A DNA stretch of 64,000 bases from KBS50 sp042434095 (lineage in GTDB: Bacteria > Actinomycetota > Actinomycetes > Mycobacteriales > Micromonosporaceae), in contig NZ_JBHLUE010000006.1 in NCBI RefSeq assembly GCF_042434095.1, positions 62,001-126,000 of the forward strand, written 5' to 3'. The translations under genes and the position numbers were made by a program. Below, in pieces: positions 7,718 through 15,791 of the stretch. The notes below the pieces were generated by a model, which saw only the letters and a program-made list of their open reading frames with translations, did not search any database and had not been told where the DNA came from. The stretch's first letter is position 1. The number at the start of each line of letters is the position of its first letter.

Positions 7718-8662
7718 TCATGAGCACCCCAGTGCGGTACGCAGGGCGGCCAGGTTGCCGCGCATCATGGTCAGGTAGTCGCCGGTGGCGCCCGGTTGCC
7801 GGCTCTCGATCGGGTCGAGGACCGCGGTGCGGGCGCCGACCTCGCGGGCGATCGTCTCGGCCACCCGGGGGCTGGCCAGGCTCTCGAAGAAGATCGTGGT
7901 GGTGCCGTGCGCCCGGGCGTCCCGGGCCACGGCGGCGAGCCGCTGCGGCGGCGGCTCCTGCTCCGGGGTCAGCCCGGCGATGCCCACCTGCTCCAGCCGG
8001 TACCGGTCCGCCAGGTAGCCGAACGCCTCGTGGCTGGTCACCAGCTCGCGCCGCTGGCAGGTGCGCAGCCCGGCCGCGTACTGGCGGTCCAGGGCCGTGA
8101 GGTCGGCGCGCAGGGCGGCGGCCCGCGCGGCGTAGCCGGCCGCGTGCGCCGGGTCGGCGCCGGCCAGCCGACCGGCCAGCGCGTCGGCGATGGCGGCCAG
8201 CCGGATCGGGTCGAGCCAGACGTGCGGGTCCTTGCCGCCGGTGTCCGCGCTCTCGTGGCCGACCAGCGCCGCCACCCCGTCCGGATGCGCCTCGACCGCG
8301 GCCCGCAGCGGCTGCACGGCCGCCACGTCGAAGGCCCGGTCGGCGGCGTTCTGCCGGATGGCCTCGTCGACGGCGGGCTGGAAACCGCGGAGATAGACGG
8401 CCAGCTCGGCGTCGCTGACCGAGCCCACCTGCCGAGGGGTGAGTTCGAGGTCGTGCGGTTCGGCGCCGGGCTGGGCCAGGGCGGTCACCCGGACGTCGTC
8501 CCCGCCGACCCGCTCGGCCACGAACTGCAGTGGGTAGAACGCGGCCACCATGTCGACATGCGCCGGATCGCGGTCGGCGGGCCGGCCGCAGCCGGCCGCG
8601 CCGGCGAGGCCGGCGAGCAGGGCCAGCGTCGCGGTCAGGGCGCGGATCCGGGTGAGCGGCAT
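7718..8662 (-). CDS. znuA: Zinc ABC transporter substrate-binding lipoprotein ZnuA
   Basis: 314 residues with a lipoprotein signal (LALLAGLAGAAGC, Cys near residue 25). Family A-I metal-binding fold: AAFYPLQFVAERVGGD, PGAEPHDLELTPRQ with the first His ligand, DPHVWLDPIRLA with the second, TSHEAFGYLADRY with the third, and an acidic ligand region in FESLASPRVAETIA. Start ATG at 8662 is 22 bases from a Zur-box-like palindrome. First gene of the znuACB-arsR-zur operon. No long His-rich loop, unlike Gram-negative ZnuA. Confidence 0.92.
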   Translation of the reverse strand: MPLTRIRALTATLALLAGLAGAAGCGRPADRDPAHVDMVAAFYPLQFVAERVGGDDVRVTALAQPGAEPHDLELTPRQVGSVSDAELAVYLRGFQPAVDEAIRQNAADRAFDVAAVQPLRAAVEAHPDGVAALVGHESADTGGKDPHVWLDPIRLAAIADALAGRLAGADPAHAAGYAARAAALRADLTALDRQYAAGLRTCQRRELVTSHEAFGYLADRYRLEQVGIAGLTPEQEPPPQRLAAVARDARAHGTTTIFFESLASPRVAETIAREVGARTAVLDPIESRQPGATGDYLTMMRGNLAALRTALGCS

Positions 8663-8683
8663 GCCATCAACAGTGCGTGATGA

Positions 8684-8698
8684 TGACAATCATTGTCA
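8684..8698. promoter_or_regulatory. Zur box upstream of znuA
   Basis: TGACAATCATTGTCA is a 15-bp near-perfect palindrome (7-1-7) resembling the remembered actinobacterial Zur consensus TGAAAATnATTTTCA. It lies 21 bases before the znuA ATG on the minus strand, where bound Zur would block transcription of the whole znuACB-arsR-zur operon. Confidence 0.8.
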
Positions 8699-8729
8699 AA
8701 AGCGCATGAGTGTACGTGTCGCGAGGCGG

Positions 8730-8990
8730 TCAGCCGACGATCTTGATGAGCGCGACGGCCAGCAGCCCGGTCAGCAGCGCCAGGCGCAGCAGCCGGGTGT
8801 TCGGCGGCTGGACGGGCCAGGTGGTCACCAGCAGCGCGCCGAGCCCGACGGCCAGCGCCAGCAGCAGCACGCCGCCCACGGCGCCCGGCGCGAACAGCCC
8901 GGCCAGCACCAGCGCCAGGGCGGCCAGGAACACCGAGGTCGGGTTCACCCGGGCCAGCCGGGCCAGGAATCGTGGCTGCGTAGGCTGCAC
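8730..8990 (-). CDS. DUF6703-like small membrane protein
   Basis: 86 residues with three hydrophobic helices (VFLAALALVLAGLFAPGAVG, GVLLLALAVGLGALLVTTW, LLRLALLTGLLAVALIKIVG) and an N-terminal basic stretch PRFLARLARVNPTSVF. Layout and length match a conserved actinobacterial family I know as DUF6703, of unknown function. It ends 32 bases upstream of the Zur box, so it is probably transcribed divergently from nothing nearby and on its own promoter. Confidence 0.65.
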   Translation of the reverse strand: MQPTQPRFLARLARVNPTSVFLAALALVLAGLFAPGAVGGVLLLALAVGLGALLVTTWPVQPPNTRLLRLALLTGLLAVALIKIVG

Positions 8991-9007
8991 GGGGTTGATC
9001 CTAGGCT

Positions 9008-9361
9008 GTGGAGGTACGGGTGCTCGTCACGAACCGCTTCGTGATCGACGAGGACGTCGCGCCGGCGTTCACCGAACGGGCCCACGCGGCGCTGGCCGCG
9101 CTGGCGGCCCGGCCCGGCTACCGGCGGGGCCAGCTGCTGCGCGCGCTGGACGACCCGCGGCACTGGTGCCTGGTGACCGAGTGGGAGTCGGTGGGCAGCT
9201 ACCGGCGGGCCCTCGGGGCGTTCGAGGTCAAGGTCGACGCGACGCCGCTGCTGGCCGAGTCGCTGGACGAGCCCTCGGCGTACGAGCCGCTGGCCAGCGC
9301 CGAACCGGACGGACCGGTCGTTGTCACCCCGAGCGATCGGGCGGGGAATCCCTACCGCTGA
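9008..9361 (+). CDS. Antibiotic biosynthesis monooxygenase (ABM)-domain protein
   Basis: 117 residues from a GTG at 9008. The core VLVTNRFVIDEDVAPAFTERAHAALAALA, GYRRGQLLRALDDPRHWCLVTEWESVGSYRRAL fits the dimeric ferredoxin-like ABM fold; the TEW..VGSYRRAL piece is typical. Such proteins include quinol monooxygenases and IsdG-like haem enzymes, but many actinobacterial members have no known reaction. Divergent from the DUF6703 gene with only 17 bases between starts, so the promoters must overlap. Confidence 0.78.
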   Translation: MEVRVLVTNRFVIDEDVAPAFTERAHAALAALAARPGYRRGQLLRALDDPRHWCLVTEWESVGSYRRALGAFEVKVDATPLLAESLDEPSAYEPLASAEPDGPVVVTPSDRAGNPYR

Positions 9362-9386
9362 GCGGTAGGGCACTACCCTTGCGGTC

Positions 9387-10091
9387 ATGACCGTTTCCGG
9401 ACCGGGTGGCCCGGTGCTGCCGACCGGGCAGGACGTACCCGTGCCGTCACCGGCCGCCGGCGGCGGCGCACCGCCGGCCGGGCCCGGCGGTTCGCCCGCG
9501 ACGCCGGCCGGGCCCGGCGGTTCGCCCGCGACGCCGGCCGGACCCGGTGGTCCGCCGGCTGGCCCGGGCAGCCCGGCCGGTCCGGGCGCGGCCCCGCCGC
9601 CCGCCGGTCCCGGTATTCCGGGGCCCCCGCCGGGGCAGGGCGCCACCCCGCCGTTCGCGGCCCCGCCCACCGAGGGGCGTACTACCCGGCTCTGGCTCGG
9701 GCTCGGGGCCGGCGCCCTCGCCGCAGTGCTCTGCTGTGGCGGCGGCGGCGCGGCGCTGGTGGGCCTCGTCGTCTCCGGCACCCAGGCGCTCAACGAGCAG
9801 GCCCGGGTCGTGGTGAGCGACTACCTGCAGGCCGTCCGCGACAAGGAGTTCGACAAGGCGTACGGCCTGCTGTGCGAGGCCGACCAGCAGCGCGAGTCGC
9901 CGGGGGAGTTCAGCCAGCGGCTCGCCATGGAGCCCGACATCGCCTCGTACCAGGTCGGCAAGGCCAGCAATCCGCCCCAGGTGGTGGTGCCGGTGACCGT
10001 GACGTACGCCACCGGCGACCAGCGCAGCGAGCGGGTGGAGCTGGCCCAGGACAGCGACACCGGTCGGTTCGAGGTCTGCGGGATCGGCTGA
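9387..10091 (+). CDS. Pro/Gly-rich membrane-anchored NTF2-like protein
   Basis: 234 residues. The first ~95 are Pro/Gly/Ala-rich with tandem GGSPATPAGP units, then one transmembrane helix (LWLGLGAGALAAVLCCGGGGAALVGLVV) and an extracytoplasmic domain VVVSDYLQAVRDKEFDKAYGLLCEADQQ...FEVCGIG that has the helix-strand outline of the NTF2/DUF4878 lipoprotein-like fold. Two Cys (CEAD and EVCGIG) could form a disulfide. Such actinomycete proteins are of unknown function. The cytoplasmic repeat varies in unit number. Confidence 0.7.
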   Translation: MTVSGPGGPVLPTGQDVPVPSPAAGGGAPPAGPGGSPATPAGPGGSPATPAGPGGPPAGPGSPAGPGAAPPPAGPGIPGPPPGQGATPPFAAPPTEGRTTRLWLGLGAGALAAVLCCGGGGAALVGLVVSGTQALNEQARVVVSDYLQAVRDKEFDKAYGLLCEADQQRESPGEFSQRLAMEPDIASYQVGKASNPPQVVVPVTVTYATGDQRSERVELAQDSDTGRFEVCGIG

Positions 10092-10272
10092 GCCGGGCTG
10101 TGGCGCGTACCACCTGATGGGTGCCGGCGGTGGGCCGTGCCGGACGGGCGGCGGCCGGCCCGGTAATCTGCTGGGTCTCCACCGGCGGCAGTACGTACCG
10201 TTGATCCCGTCGCCATTCCGTTCCGTCCGTTGACCCGTCCCCGCCGACCGCCAGTCGGCGTAGGAGGTAGCC

Positions 10273-11652
10273 ATGCCAGCCGACCGTATCGACGCCGTCG
10301 TCAGCCTCGCCAAGCGCCGGGGCTTCGTCTACCCGTCCAGCGAGATCTACGGGGGTACCCGCTCGGCGTGGGACTACGGCCCGCTCGGCGTGGAGCTCAA
10401 GGAGAACGTCCGCCGCCAGTGGTGGCGCAGCATGGTCCAGCAGCGCGACGACGTGGTCGGCCTCGACTCCGCGATCATCCTGGCCCGCCAGGTCTGGGAG
10501 GCGTCCGGCCACATCGACGAGTTCGTGGACCCGCTGACCGAGTGCCAGTCGTGCCACAAGCGGTTCCGGGCCGACCACCTCGAGGAGGCGTACCAGGAGA
10601 AGCACGGCCGGCCGCCGACCTCGCTGGCCGAGCTCAACTGCCCGAACTGCGGCGCCAAGGGCTCGTTCACCGCGCCACGGATGTTCAACGGCCTCATGAA
10701 GACCTACCTGGGTCCGGTGGAGAGCGAAGAGGGCCTGCACTACCTGCGCCCGGAGACCGCCCAGGGCATCTTCGTGAACTACAACAACGTGGCCACCTCC
10801 GCCCGCAAGAAGCCGCCGTTCGGCATCGCGCAGGTCGGCAAGTCGTTCCGGAACGAGATCACCCCGGGCAACTTCATCTTCCGGACCCGGGAGTTCGAGC
10901 AGATGGAGATGGAGTTCTTCGTCGAGCCGAGCACCGCGGCCACCTGGTTCGAGTACTGGATGCAGGAGCGCTGGAACTGGTACGTCGACCTCGGCCTGTC
11001 CGAGGCCAACATGCGGCACTACGAGCACCCGGCGGAGAAGCGCTCGCACTACTCGGCGCGCACCGTGGACATCGAATACCGCTTCCGGTTCGGTGGCACC
11101 GAGTTTTCCGAGCTGGAGGGCCTGGCCAACCGGACCGACTACGACCTCAGCACGCACAGCAAGCACTCCGGCGTCGACCTGTCGTACTTCGACCAGGAAA
11201 AGCAGGAGCGCTGGGTGCCGTACGTGATCGAGCCGGCCGCCGGCCTCACCCGCGCGGTGCTGGCGTTCCTGCTGGAGGCGTACGACGAGGACGAGGCGCC
11301 GAACACCAAGGGCGGGGTCGACAAGCGGACCGTCATGCGGTTCGACCCGCGGCTGGCCCCGATCAAGGTGGCGGTGCTGCCGCTGTCCCGCAACGAGGCC
11401 CTGTCGCCGAAGGCCAAGGGCCTGGCCGCCGACCTGCGCAAGCGGTGGAACGTCGAGTTCGACGACTCGCAGGCCATCGGCCGGCGCTACCGCCGCCAGG
11501 ACGAGATCGGCACCCCGTTCTGCGTCACGGTCGACTTCGACACCCTCGACGACAACGCCGTGACGGTGCGGAACCGGGACACCATGACCCAGGAGCGGAT
11601 CGGCCTGGACCGCGTCGAGACCTACCTCATCGAGCGCCTCCCCGGCTGCTGA
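10273..11652 (+). CDS. glyS: Glycyl-tRNA synthetase, single-chain type
   Basis: 459 residues, the normal length of the homodimeric class II GlyRS of Gram-positive bacteria. Seen: FVYPSSEIYGGTRSAWDYGP at the N-terminus, motif 1 region, a Cys zinc pair CQSC and CPNC flanking the insertion, motif 2 FRNEITPGNFIFRTREFEQ, and motif 3 PAAGLTRAVLAFLLEAYDED. The C-terminus includes the anticodon-binding domain (APIKVAVLPLSRNEALSPKA). It charges tRNA-Gly. GGAGG at 10262-10266 precedes the ATG. It is followed by paired palindrome copy 2. Confidence 0.97.
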   Translation: MPADRIDAVVSLAKRRGFVYPSSEIYGGTRSAWDYGPLGVELKENVRRQWWRSMVQQRDDVVGLDSAIILARQVWEASGHIDEFVDPLTECQSCHKRFRADHLEEAYQEKHGRPPTSLAELNCPNCGAKGSFTAPRMFNGLMKTYLGPVESEEGLHYLRPETAQGIFVNYNNVATSARKKPPFGIAQVGKSFRNEITPGNFIFRTREFEQMEMEFFVEPSTAATWFEYWMQERWNWYVDLGLSEANMRHYEHPAEKRSHYSARTVDIEYRFRFGGTEFSELEGLANRTDYDLSTHSKHSGVDLSYFDQEKQERWVPYVIEPAAGLTRAVLAFLLEAYDEDEAPNTKGGVDKRTVMRFDPRLAPIKVAVLPLSRNEALSPKAKGLAADLRKRWNVEFDDSQAIGRRYRRQDEIGTPFCVTVDFDTLDDNAVTVRNRDTMTQERIGLDRVETYLIERLPGC

Positions 11653-11655
11653 GCG

Positions 11656-11709
11656 GTAAGGAAGGGCCCCTTCTTATCGTTTTTTGTATAGGAAGGGGCC
11701 CTTCTTAAC
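11656..11709. repeat. Paired GGGCCC palindrome element, copy 2
   Basis: Two palindromes AAGGGCCCCTT and AAGGGGCCCTT with spacer TTATCGTTTTTTGTATAG, same orientation as copy 1, between convergent glyS and the AbiEi/DUF559 gene. The minus-strand gene ends inside it: its last codons (KKGPFLYKKR) and TAA stop come from the element. Confidence 0.85.
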
Positions 11710-12723
11710 CTCCGGGATCGGCGGCTGAGCATCGGCTGGGGACGCGTCTGTTGATCGCGGGGCGGCCAGTCGTACGTCTGCCGTCGTACCCGCGGCCGAC
11801 CTGGACCGGTACGCGTCCTCGACGCTCCGGCGGACCCGATCCGGCGCGGCGCGGATCTCGGCCGGGGTGAAATGGAGGACCAGGACCCCGTGGCGGCTCA
11901 GCTCGTTGTGCCGATCGAGGGTTCGACGCCAGTCGCCGGGCGCGAAGTGGTACTCCTGCGAGTCGACCTCCACCGCGACGGCCACCTCGGGCAGGTAACC
12001 GTCCGGTGTCGGCAACACCGCCCCATCGGGCCCGCGCAGCGGCGGGTTCCAGAGGATCTCCGGCAGTGACCGGCTGCGGAGCAGGCATTCCCGCAGCTCC
12101 GCCTCGGGCGCCGAACGAGTGCCGCTCAGCACGTCGTCGAGGGCCCTGCGCACCAGCGCCGTTCGGCTGCGCCGAGCCCGCCGGACCTCCTCCTCCAGCG
12201 CCGCCAGGTCGGCGAAGCCGCGCTGGACCGCCTCGGCCACGATCGCGCGTACGGTCCGTAGCTCGCGCAAGGACCGGGCGGCGTCTACGGCCGCGCGGGC
12301 CGGCGAGCAGACCCGGTACAGCTCGGTCTCCCGGGCGCGGGGATCGAGTACGAGGGCGCGCGCGATGACGGCGTGCCCGGCGGACGCGCGCCGGGCGGGG
12401 TGTGGGACCAACAGGTGGATCTTGTCGGTCGGCGGGCAGTACCGGAATCCGTACCAGTTCAGCGCCGCCACCCCCGTGAGCTGCGCCTCCGGGCCGGCGT
12501 ACAGGGCGGCGGAGATCCGCCGCTGCTCATCGGTGAGTACGCCGTTGGTCAGCGCGTACGTCGCCGGTAGGACGCGCTGCCACCGACCGCGCCGGGTCTG
12601 CCGGTACATGTGCATGTCGGTGATGCCGGCGGCGAGCAGTTGGGCTCGGGTCACGATGTGGTGCTGGTGGAGCGCCGTTGACTCCAGATCGATTGCCGAG
12701 ACCGGGGGACCGGGACTGGTCAT
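11674..12723 (-). CDS. AbiEi-antitoxin-like N-terminus plus DUF559 endonuclease-like C-terminus
   Basis: 349 residues from the ATG at 12723. The N-terminus HHIVTRAQLLAAGITDMHMYRQTRRGRWQRV is the winged-helix seen in AbiEi-type antitoxins. The C-terminal half PEVAVAVEVDSQEYHF...LDRHNELSRHGVLVLHFTPAEI is a DUF559/Vsr-like endonuclease fold: EVD acidic pair, His, and the xxRDxxL-like helix. These fusions are very common in actinobacteria without an obvious toxin partner; a DNA-repair or defence role is possible. Residues after ~338 (KKGPFLYKKR) derive from repeat copy 2, so the natural C-terminus was altered by the repeat. Confidence 0.75.
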   Translation of the reverse strand: MTSPGPPVSAIDLESTALHQHHIVTRAQLLAAGITDMHMYRQTRRGRWQRVLPATYALTNGVLTDEQRRISAALYAGPEAQLTGVAALNWYGFRYCPPTDKIHLLVPHPARRASAGHAVIARALVLDPRARETELYRVCSPARAAVDAARSLRELRTVRAIVAEAVQRGFADLAALEEEVRRARRSRTALVRRALDDVLSGTRSAPEAELRECLLRSRSLPEILWNPPLRGPDGAVLPTPDGYLPEVAVAVEVDSQEYHFAPGDWRRTLDRHNELSRHGVLVLHFTPAEIRAAPDRVRRSVEDAYRSRSAAGTTADVRLAAPRSTDASPADAQPPIPEVKKGPFLYKKR

Positions 12724-12838
12724 GTCGGCAGCATGCTTGTCGCCGCCCGGTTGTAGGGATCTTGGACGACCCAGCTGTGGACAACGGGCCACCTGTGGAC
12801 AGACCGCTCGGGGTGCGTGCGGGTGTGATATCGCTCCC

Positions 12839-12892
12839 GTTAACAAGGGGCCCTTCCTCTACAGAAAACGATAAGAAGGGGCCCTTCCTTAC
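12839..12892. repeat. Paired GGGCCC palindrome element, copy 3
   Basis: Begins GTTAACAAGGGGCCCTTCC and ends GAAGGGGCCCTTCCTTAC, with the reverse spacer CTACAGAAAACGATAAG. Unlike the other copies it lies between divergent genes (AbiEi/DUF559 gene and dus), directly upstream of the dus start at 12902, so it cannot simply be a terminator of two converging genes. Confidence 0.85.
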
Positions 12893-12901
12893 ACTTGGGC
12901 G

Positions 12902-14104
12902 GTGACCACCGCAGCCACCGTTCCCGCCATACGTCCGCTCGCCCTCGGGGCGTACCAGGTGCGGCCGCCGGTGGTGCTCGCGCCGATGGCCGGGATCACG
13001 AATGTGGCGTTCCGGCAGCTGTGCCGGGAGCAGGGCGGCGGCATCTACGTCTGCGAGATGATCACCACGCGGGCGCTGGTGGAGCGGAACCCGAAGACCC
13101 TGCGCATGATCGCGTTCGGCGGCGACGAGCGGCCGCGCAGCCTCCAGCTCTACGGCACCGATCCGGAGGTCACCGCCGCGGCCGTGCGGATGGTGGTGGC
13201 CGAGGGCCTGGCCGACCACATCGACCTGAACTTCGGCTGCCCGGTCCCCAAGGTCACCCGCAAGGGCGGCGGGGCGGCCCTGCCGTGGCGCCGCCGGCTC
13301 TTCGCCCGGCTGGTCCGGGCCGCGGTCGAGGCCGCGGCGCCCGCCGGGGTCCCGGTCACGGTCAAGATGCGCAAGGGGATCGACGACGACCATCTGACGT
13401 ACGTCGAGGCCGGGCTCGCCGCCCAGGACGCCGGCGTGGCGGCGGTGGCCCTGCACGGGCGCACGGCCGCGCAGCGCTACTCCGGCACCGCCGACTGGGA
13501 CGCGATCGGCGCCCTGAAGCAGGCCCTCGACGTGCCGGTGCTGGGCAACGGCGACATCTGGGAGGCCGACGACGCGCTGCGGATGGTGGCGCACACCGGG
13601 GCGGACGGCGTGGTGGTGGGTCGTGGCTGCCTGGGCCGGCCGTGGCTGTTCGCCGATCTGGAGGCCGCGTTCACCGGCCGACCCGAGCGCCGGCTGCCGA
13701 CCCTCGGCGAGGTGGCCGCCACCATGCGCCGGCACGCCGAGTTGCTGGTGGCGGCGTTCGAGCCGAGCGAGGCGGAGGCCGCCGAGCGGCGCGGCGCGGG
13801 CCGGCCGGCCGACCCGGAGCGGGACGGCTGCACGGACTTCCGCAAGCACGTGGCCTGGTATCTCAAGGGCTTCCCGGTGGGCAGCGAGCTGCGCCGGTCG
13901 CTGGCCATGGTGAGCACCCTCGCGGAGCTGGACGACCTGCTGGAACGGCTCGACCCGGCCCAACCGTTCCCGCTGGACACCCTCGGCCAGCCGCGCGGCC
14001 GGACCAACGCGCCCGGCAAGGTCTTCCTGCCCGACGGCTGGCTCGCCGACCGGGACAGCGCCGAGGTGCCGGCCGGCGCCGAACTCGCCGACTCGGGCGG
14101 CTGA
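12902..14104 (+). CDS. dusB: tRNA-dihydrouridine synthase DusB
   Basis: 400 residues from a GTG start. TIM-barrel FMN enzyme: PVVLAPMAGITNVAFRQLCR, EMITTRALVERN, catalytic Cys in IDLNFGCPVPKVTRKGGGAAL, LHGRTAAQRYSGTADW, PVLGNGDIWEADDA and GVVVGRGCLGRPWLF. It reduces uridine to dihydrouridine in tRNA D-loops using NADPH and FMN. The C-terminal helical RNA-binding domain is present (TMRRHAELLVAAFEP). Start is only nine bases after repeat copy 3, so leader transcription must begin in or near the repeat. The 3' flank has a GC-rich duplication. Confidence 0.95.
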   Translation: MTTAATVPAIRPLALGAYQVRPPVVLAPMAGITNVAFRQLCREQGGGIYVCEMITTRALVERNPKTLRMIAFGGDERPRSLQLYGTDPEVTAAAVRMVVAEGLADHIDLNFGCPVPKVTRKGGGAALPWRRRLFARLVRAAVEAAAPAGVPVTVKMRKGIDDDHLTYVEAGLAAQDAGVAAVALHGRTAAQRYSGTADWDAIGALKQALDVPVLGNGDIWEADDALRMVAHTGADGVVVGRGCLGRPWLFADLEAAFTGRPERRLPTLGEVAATMRRHAELLVAAFEPSEAEAAERRGAGRPADPERDGCTDFRKHVAWYLKGFPVGSELRRSLAMVSTLAELDDLLERLDPAQPFPLDTLGQPRGRTNAPGKVFLPDGWLADRDSAEVPAGAELADSGG

Positions 14105-14132
14105 CCGGTCCCACCGGGCCGGCCCGGCGCGC

Positions 14133-14202
14133 CGGCACGGCCCGGCGCCGTCGGGGCCGCCGGGCGTCGGCACGGCCCGGCGCCGGCGGGGCCGCCGGGC
14201 CG
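14133..14202. repeat. 35-bp tandem duplication after dusB
   Basis: Two adjoining copies (14133-14167 and 14168-14202) of a unit starting CGGCACGGCCCGGCGCCG, differing at only a few positions. Non-coding, between dusB and the permease gene. GC-rich hairpins inside each copy could act as a terminator. Confidence 0.7.
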
Positions 14203-14282
14203 GAGGGTCGCGCCGAGGTGCGCCGGGGGCTGCGGATATCTACCATCGTCGACAAACCGCGCCGGGCGACGGGAGGTCGACG

Positions 14283-15698
14283 ATGACCGAAGGACTGCCG
14301 GATGTGACCAGCGGCCGGGGGGTGTTCCGCCGCAAACCGGTGGCGCAGCTCGCCGACGAGCGCGAGGACGGGCTGTCCCGCTCGCTCGGGTTGTGGCAGC
14401 TCACCGCGATCGGCGTGGGCGGGATCATCGGCGCCGGCATTTTCGCGCTCGCCGGCGCGGTGGCCAACGAGACGGCCGGCCCCGCGGTGCTGGTGTCGTT
14501 CCTCATCGCGGGGGTGGCCAGCGCCGCGGCCGCGCTCTCGTACGCGGAATTCGCCGGCATGATCCCCAAGGCCGGCTCGGCCTACACCTACGGGTATGCG
14601 GTGCTGGGCGAGATCGTCGGCTGGTTCATCGGCTGGGACCTGCTGCTGGAGTACACCGCGATCGTGGCCGTGGTGGCGATCGGCATCTCCGGCTACTTCA
14701 CGTTCCTGGTCGGGCAGCTCGGGCTGGATCTGCCGGCCTGGATGCTGGGCGCGCCGGGCACCGGCCACGGGCACGTGGTGGACCTGTTCGCGGTGCTGCT
14801 CTGCCTGCTCATCGCGTACCTGTTGAATCTCGGCATCCGCGCGGCCGCGCGGTTCGAGACGGCCGTGGTGGGGATCAAGATCGCGGTGGTCCTGCTGGTC
14901 ATCATGGTCGGCTTCTTCCACGTGAAGACCCACAACTACTCGCCGTTCTTCCCGTTCGGGGTCGGTGGCGCGGTGACCGGCGCGGCCACGGTGTTCTTCG
15001 CGGTGTTCGGCTATGACGCGATGAGCACGGCCGCCGAGGAGTCCCGGGACGCGACCCGGCACATGCCGAAGGCCATCCTCTACTCGCTGGGCATCTCGAT
15101 GGTGCTGTACGTGCTGGCCACGCTGGTGCTCACCGGCATGCAGCACTACACCGACATCGACCCGGAGAGCGGCTTCTCCTCGGCCTTCGCCTCGGTGGGA
15201 CTGTCCGGGCTGGCCAGCGTGATCGCGGTCGGCGCGATCATCGGCATCCTCACGGTGATGTTCACGTTCATGCTCGGGGTGACCCGGGTGTGGTTCTCGA
15301 TGAGCCGCGACGGGCTGCTGCCGGCCTGGTTCGCCCGGCTGCACCCGGTGCGCCGGGTGCCCACCCGGATCACCTGGATCGTCGGGGCCGGCTCGGCGGT
15401 GATCGCCGGGTTCCTGCCGATCCGGCAGGCGGCCGAGCTGACCAACATCGGCATCCTGCTGGCCTTCGTGGTGGTGTGCGTGGCGGTGATCGTGCTGCGC
15501 TACCGCCGGCCGGACGCGCCGCGGACGTTCCGGTTGCCGCTCATGCCGGTGGTGCCGGTGGTCGGGGCGCTGTTCTCGCTGTGGCTGATCACGTTCCTCA
15601 GTTCGGTGACCTGGCTGCGGTTCGCCGTCTGGTTCGTGCTCGGCCTGGTGCTCTACGGGTTTTACGGCTACCGCCGCTCGGCGCTGGCCCGCCAGTGA
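14283..15698 (+). CDS. APC-family amino acid permease (cationic amino acid transporter-like)
   Basis: 471 residues with about 12 transmembrane helices. The first helix carries the APC motif TAIGVGGIIGAGIFALAG. Also typical: SFLIAGVASAAAALSYAEFAGMIPKAGSAYTYGYAVLGE and GYDAMSTAAEESRDATRHMPKAI. The YfnA/CAT-like subgroup imports basic or neutral amino acids by proton coupling. Long loop near residue 160 after LGAPGTGHGHVVD. Preceded by an AT-richer stretch ATCTACCATCGTCGACAAA (14239-14257) that may hold its promoter; followed by repeat copy 4. Confidence 0.9.
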   Translation: MTEGLPDVTSGRGVFRRKPVAQLADEREDGLSRSLGLWQLTAIGVGGIIGAGIFALAGAVANETAGPAVLVSFLIAGVASAAAALSYAEFAGMIPKAGSAYTYGYAVLGEIVGWFIGWDLLLEYTAIVAVVAIGISGYFTFLVGQLGLDLPAWMLGAPGTGHGHVVDLFAVLLCLLIAYLLNLGIRAAARFETAVVGIKIAVVLLVIMVGFFHVKTHNYSPFFPFGVGGAVTGAATVFFAVFGYDAMSTAAEESRDATRHMPKAILYSLGISMVLYVLATLVLTGMQHYTDIDPESGFSSAFASVGLSGLASVIAVGAIIGILTVMFTFMLGVTRVWFSMSRDGLLPAWFARLHPVRRVPTRITWIVGAGSAVIAGFLPIRQAAELTNIGILLAFVVVCVAVIVLRYRRPDAPRTFRLPLMPVVPVVGALFSLWLITFLSSVTWLRFAVWFVLGLVLYGFYGYRRSALARQ

Positions 15699-15728
15699 GC
15701 GGGTGGAACCGCGCGGCCGAGTCGAGGC

Positions 15729-15782
15729 GTTAAGAAGGGCCCCCTGCTATACGAAAAGCGATAACAGGGGGCCCTTCCTTTC
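15729..15782. repeat. Paired GGGCCC palindrome element, copy 4
   Basis: GTTAAGAAGGGCCCCCTG, spacer CTATACGAAAAGCGATAAC, then CAGGGGGCCCTTCC. Reverse spacer orientation relative to copies 1 and 2. Placed between the convergent permease and M4 protease genes, 30 and 10 bases from their stops. Confidence 0.85.
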
Positions 15783-15791
15783 AACCGGGCG

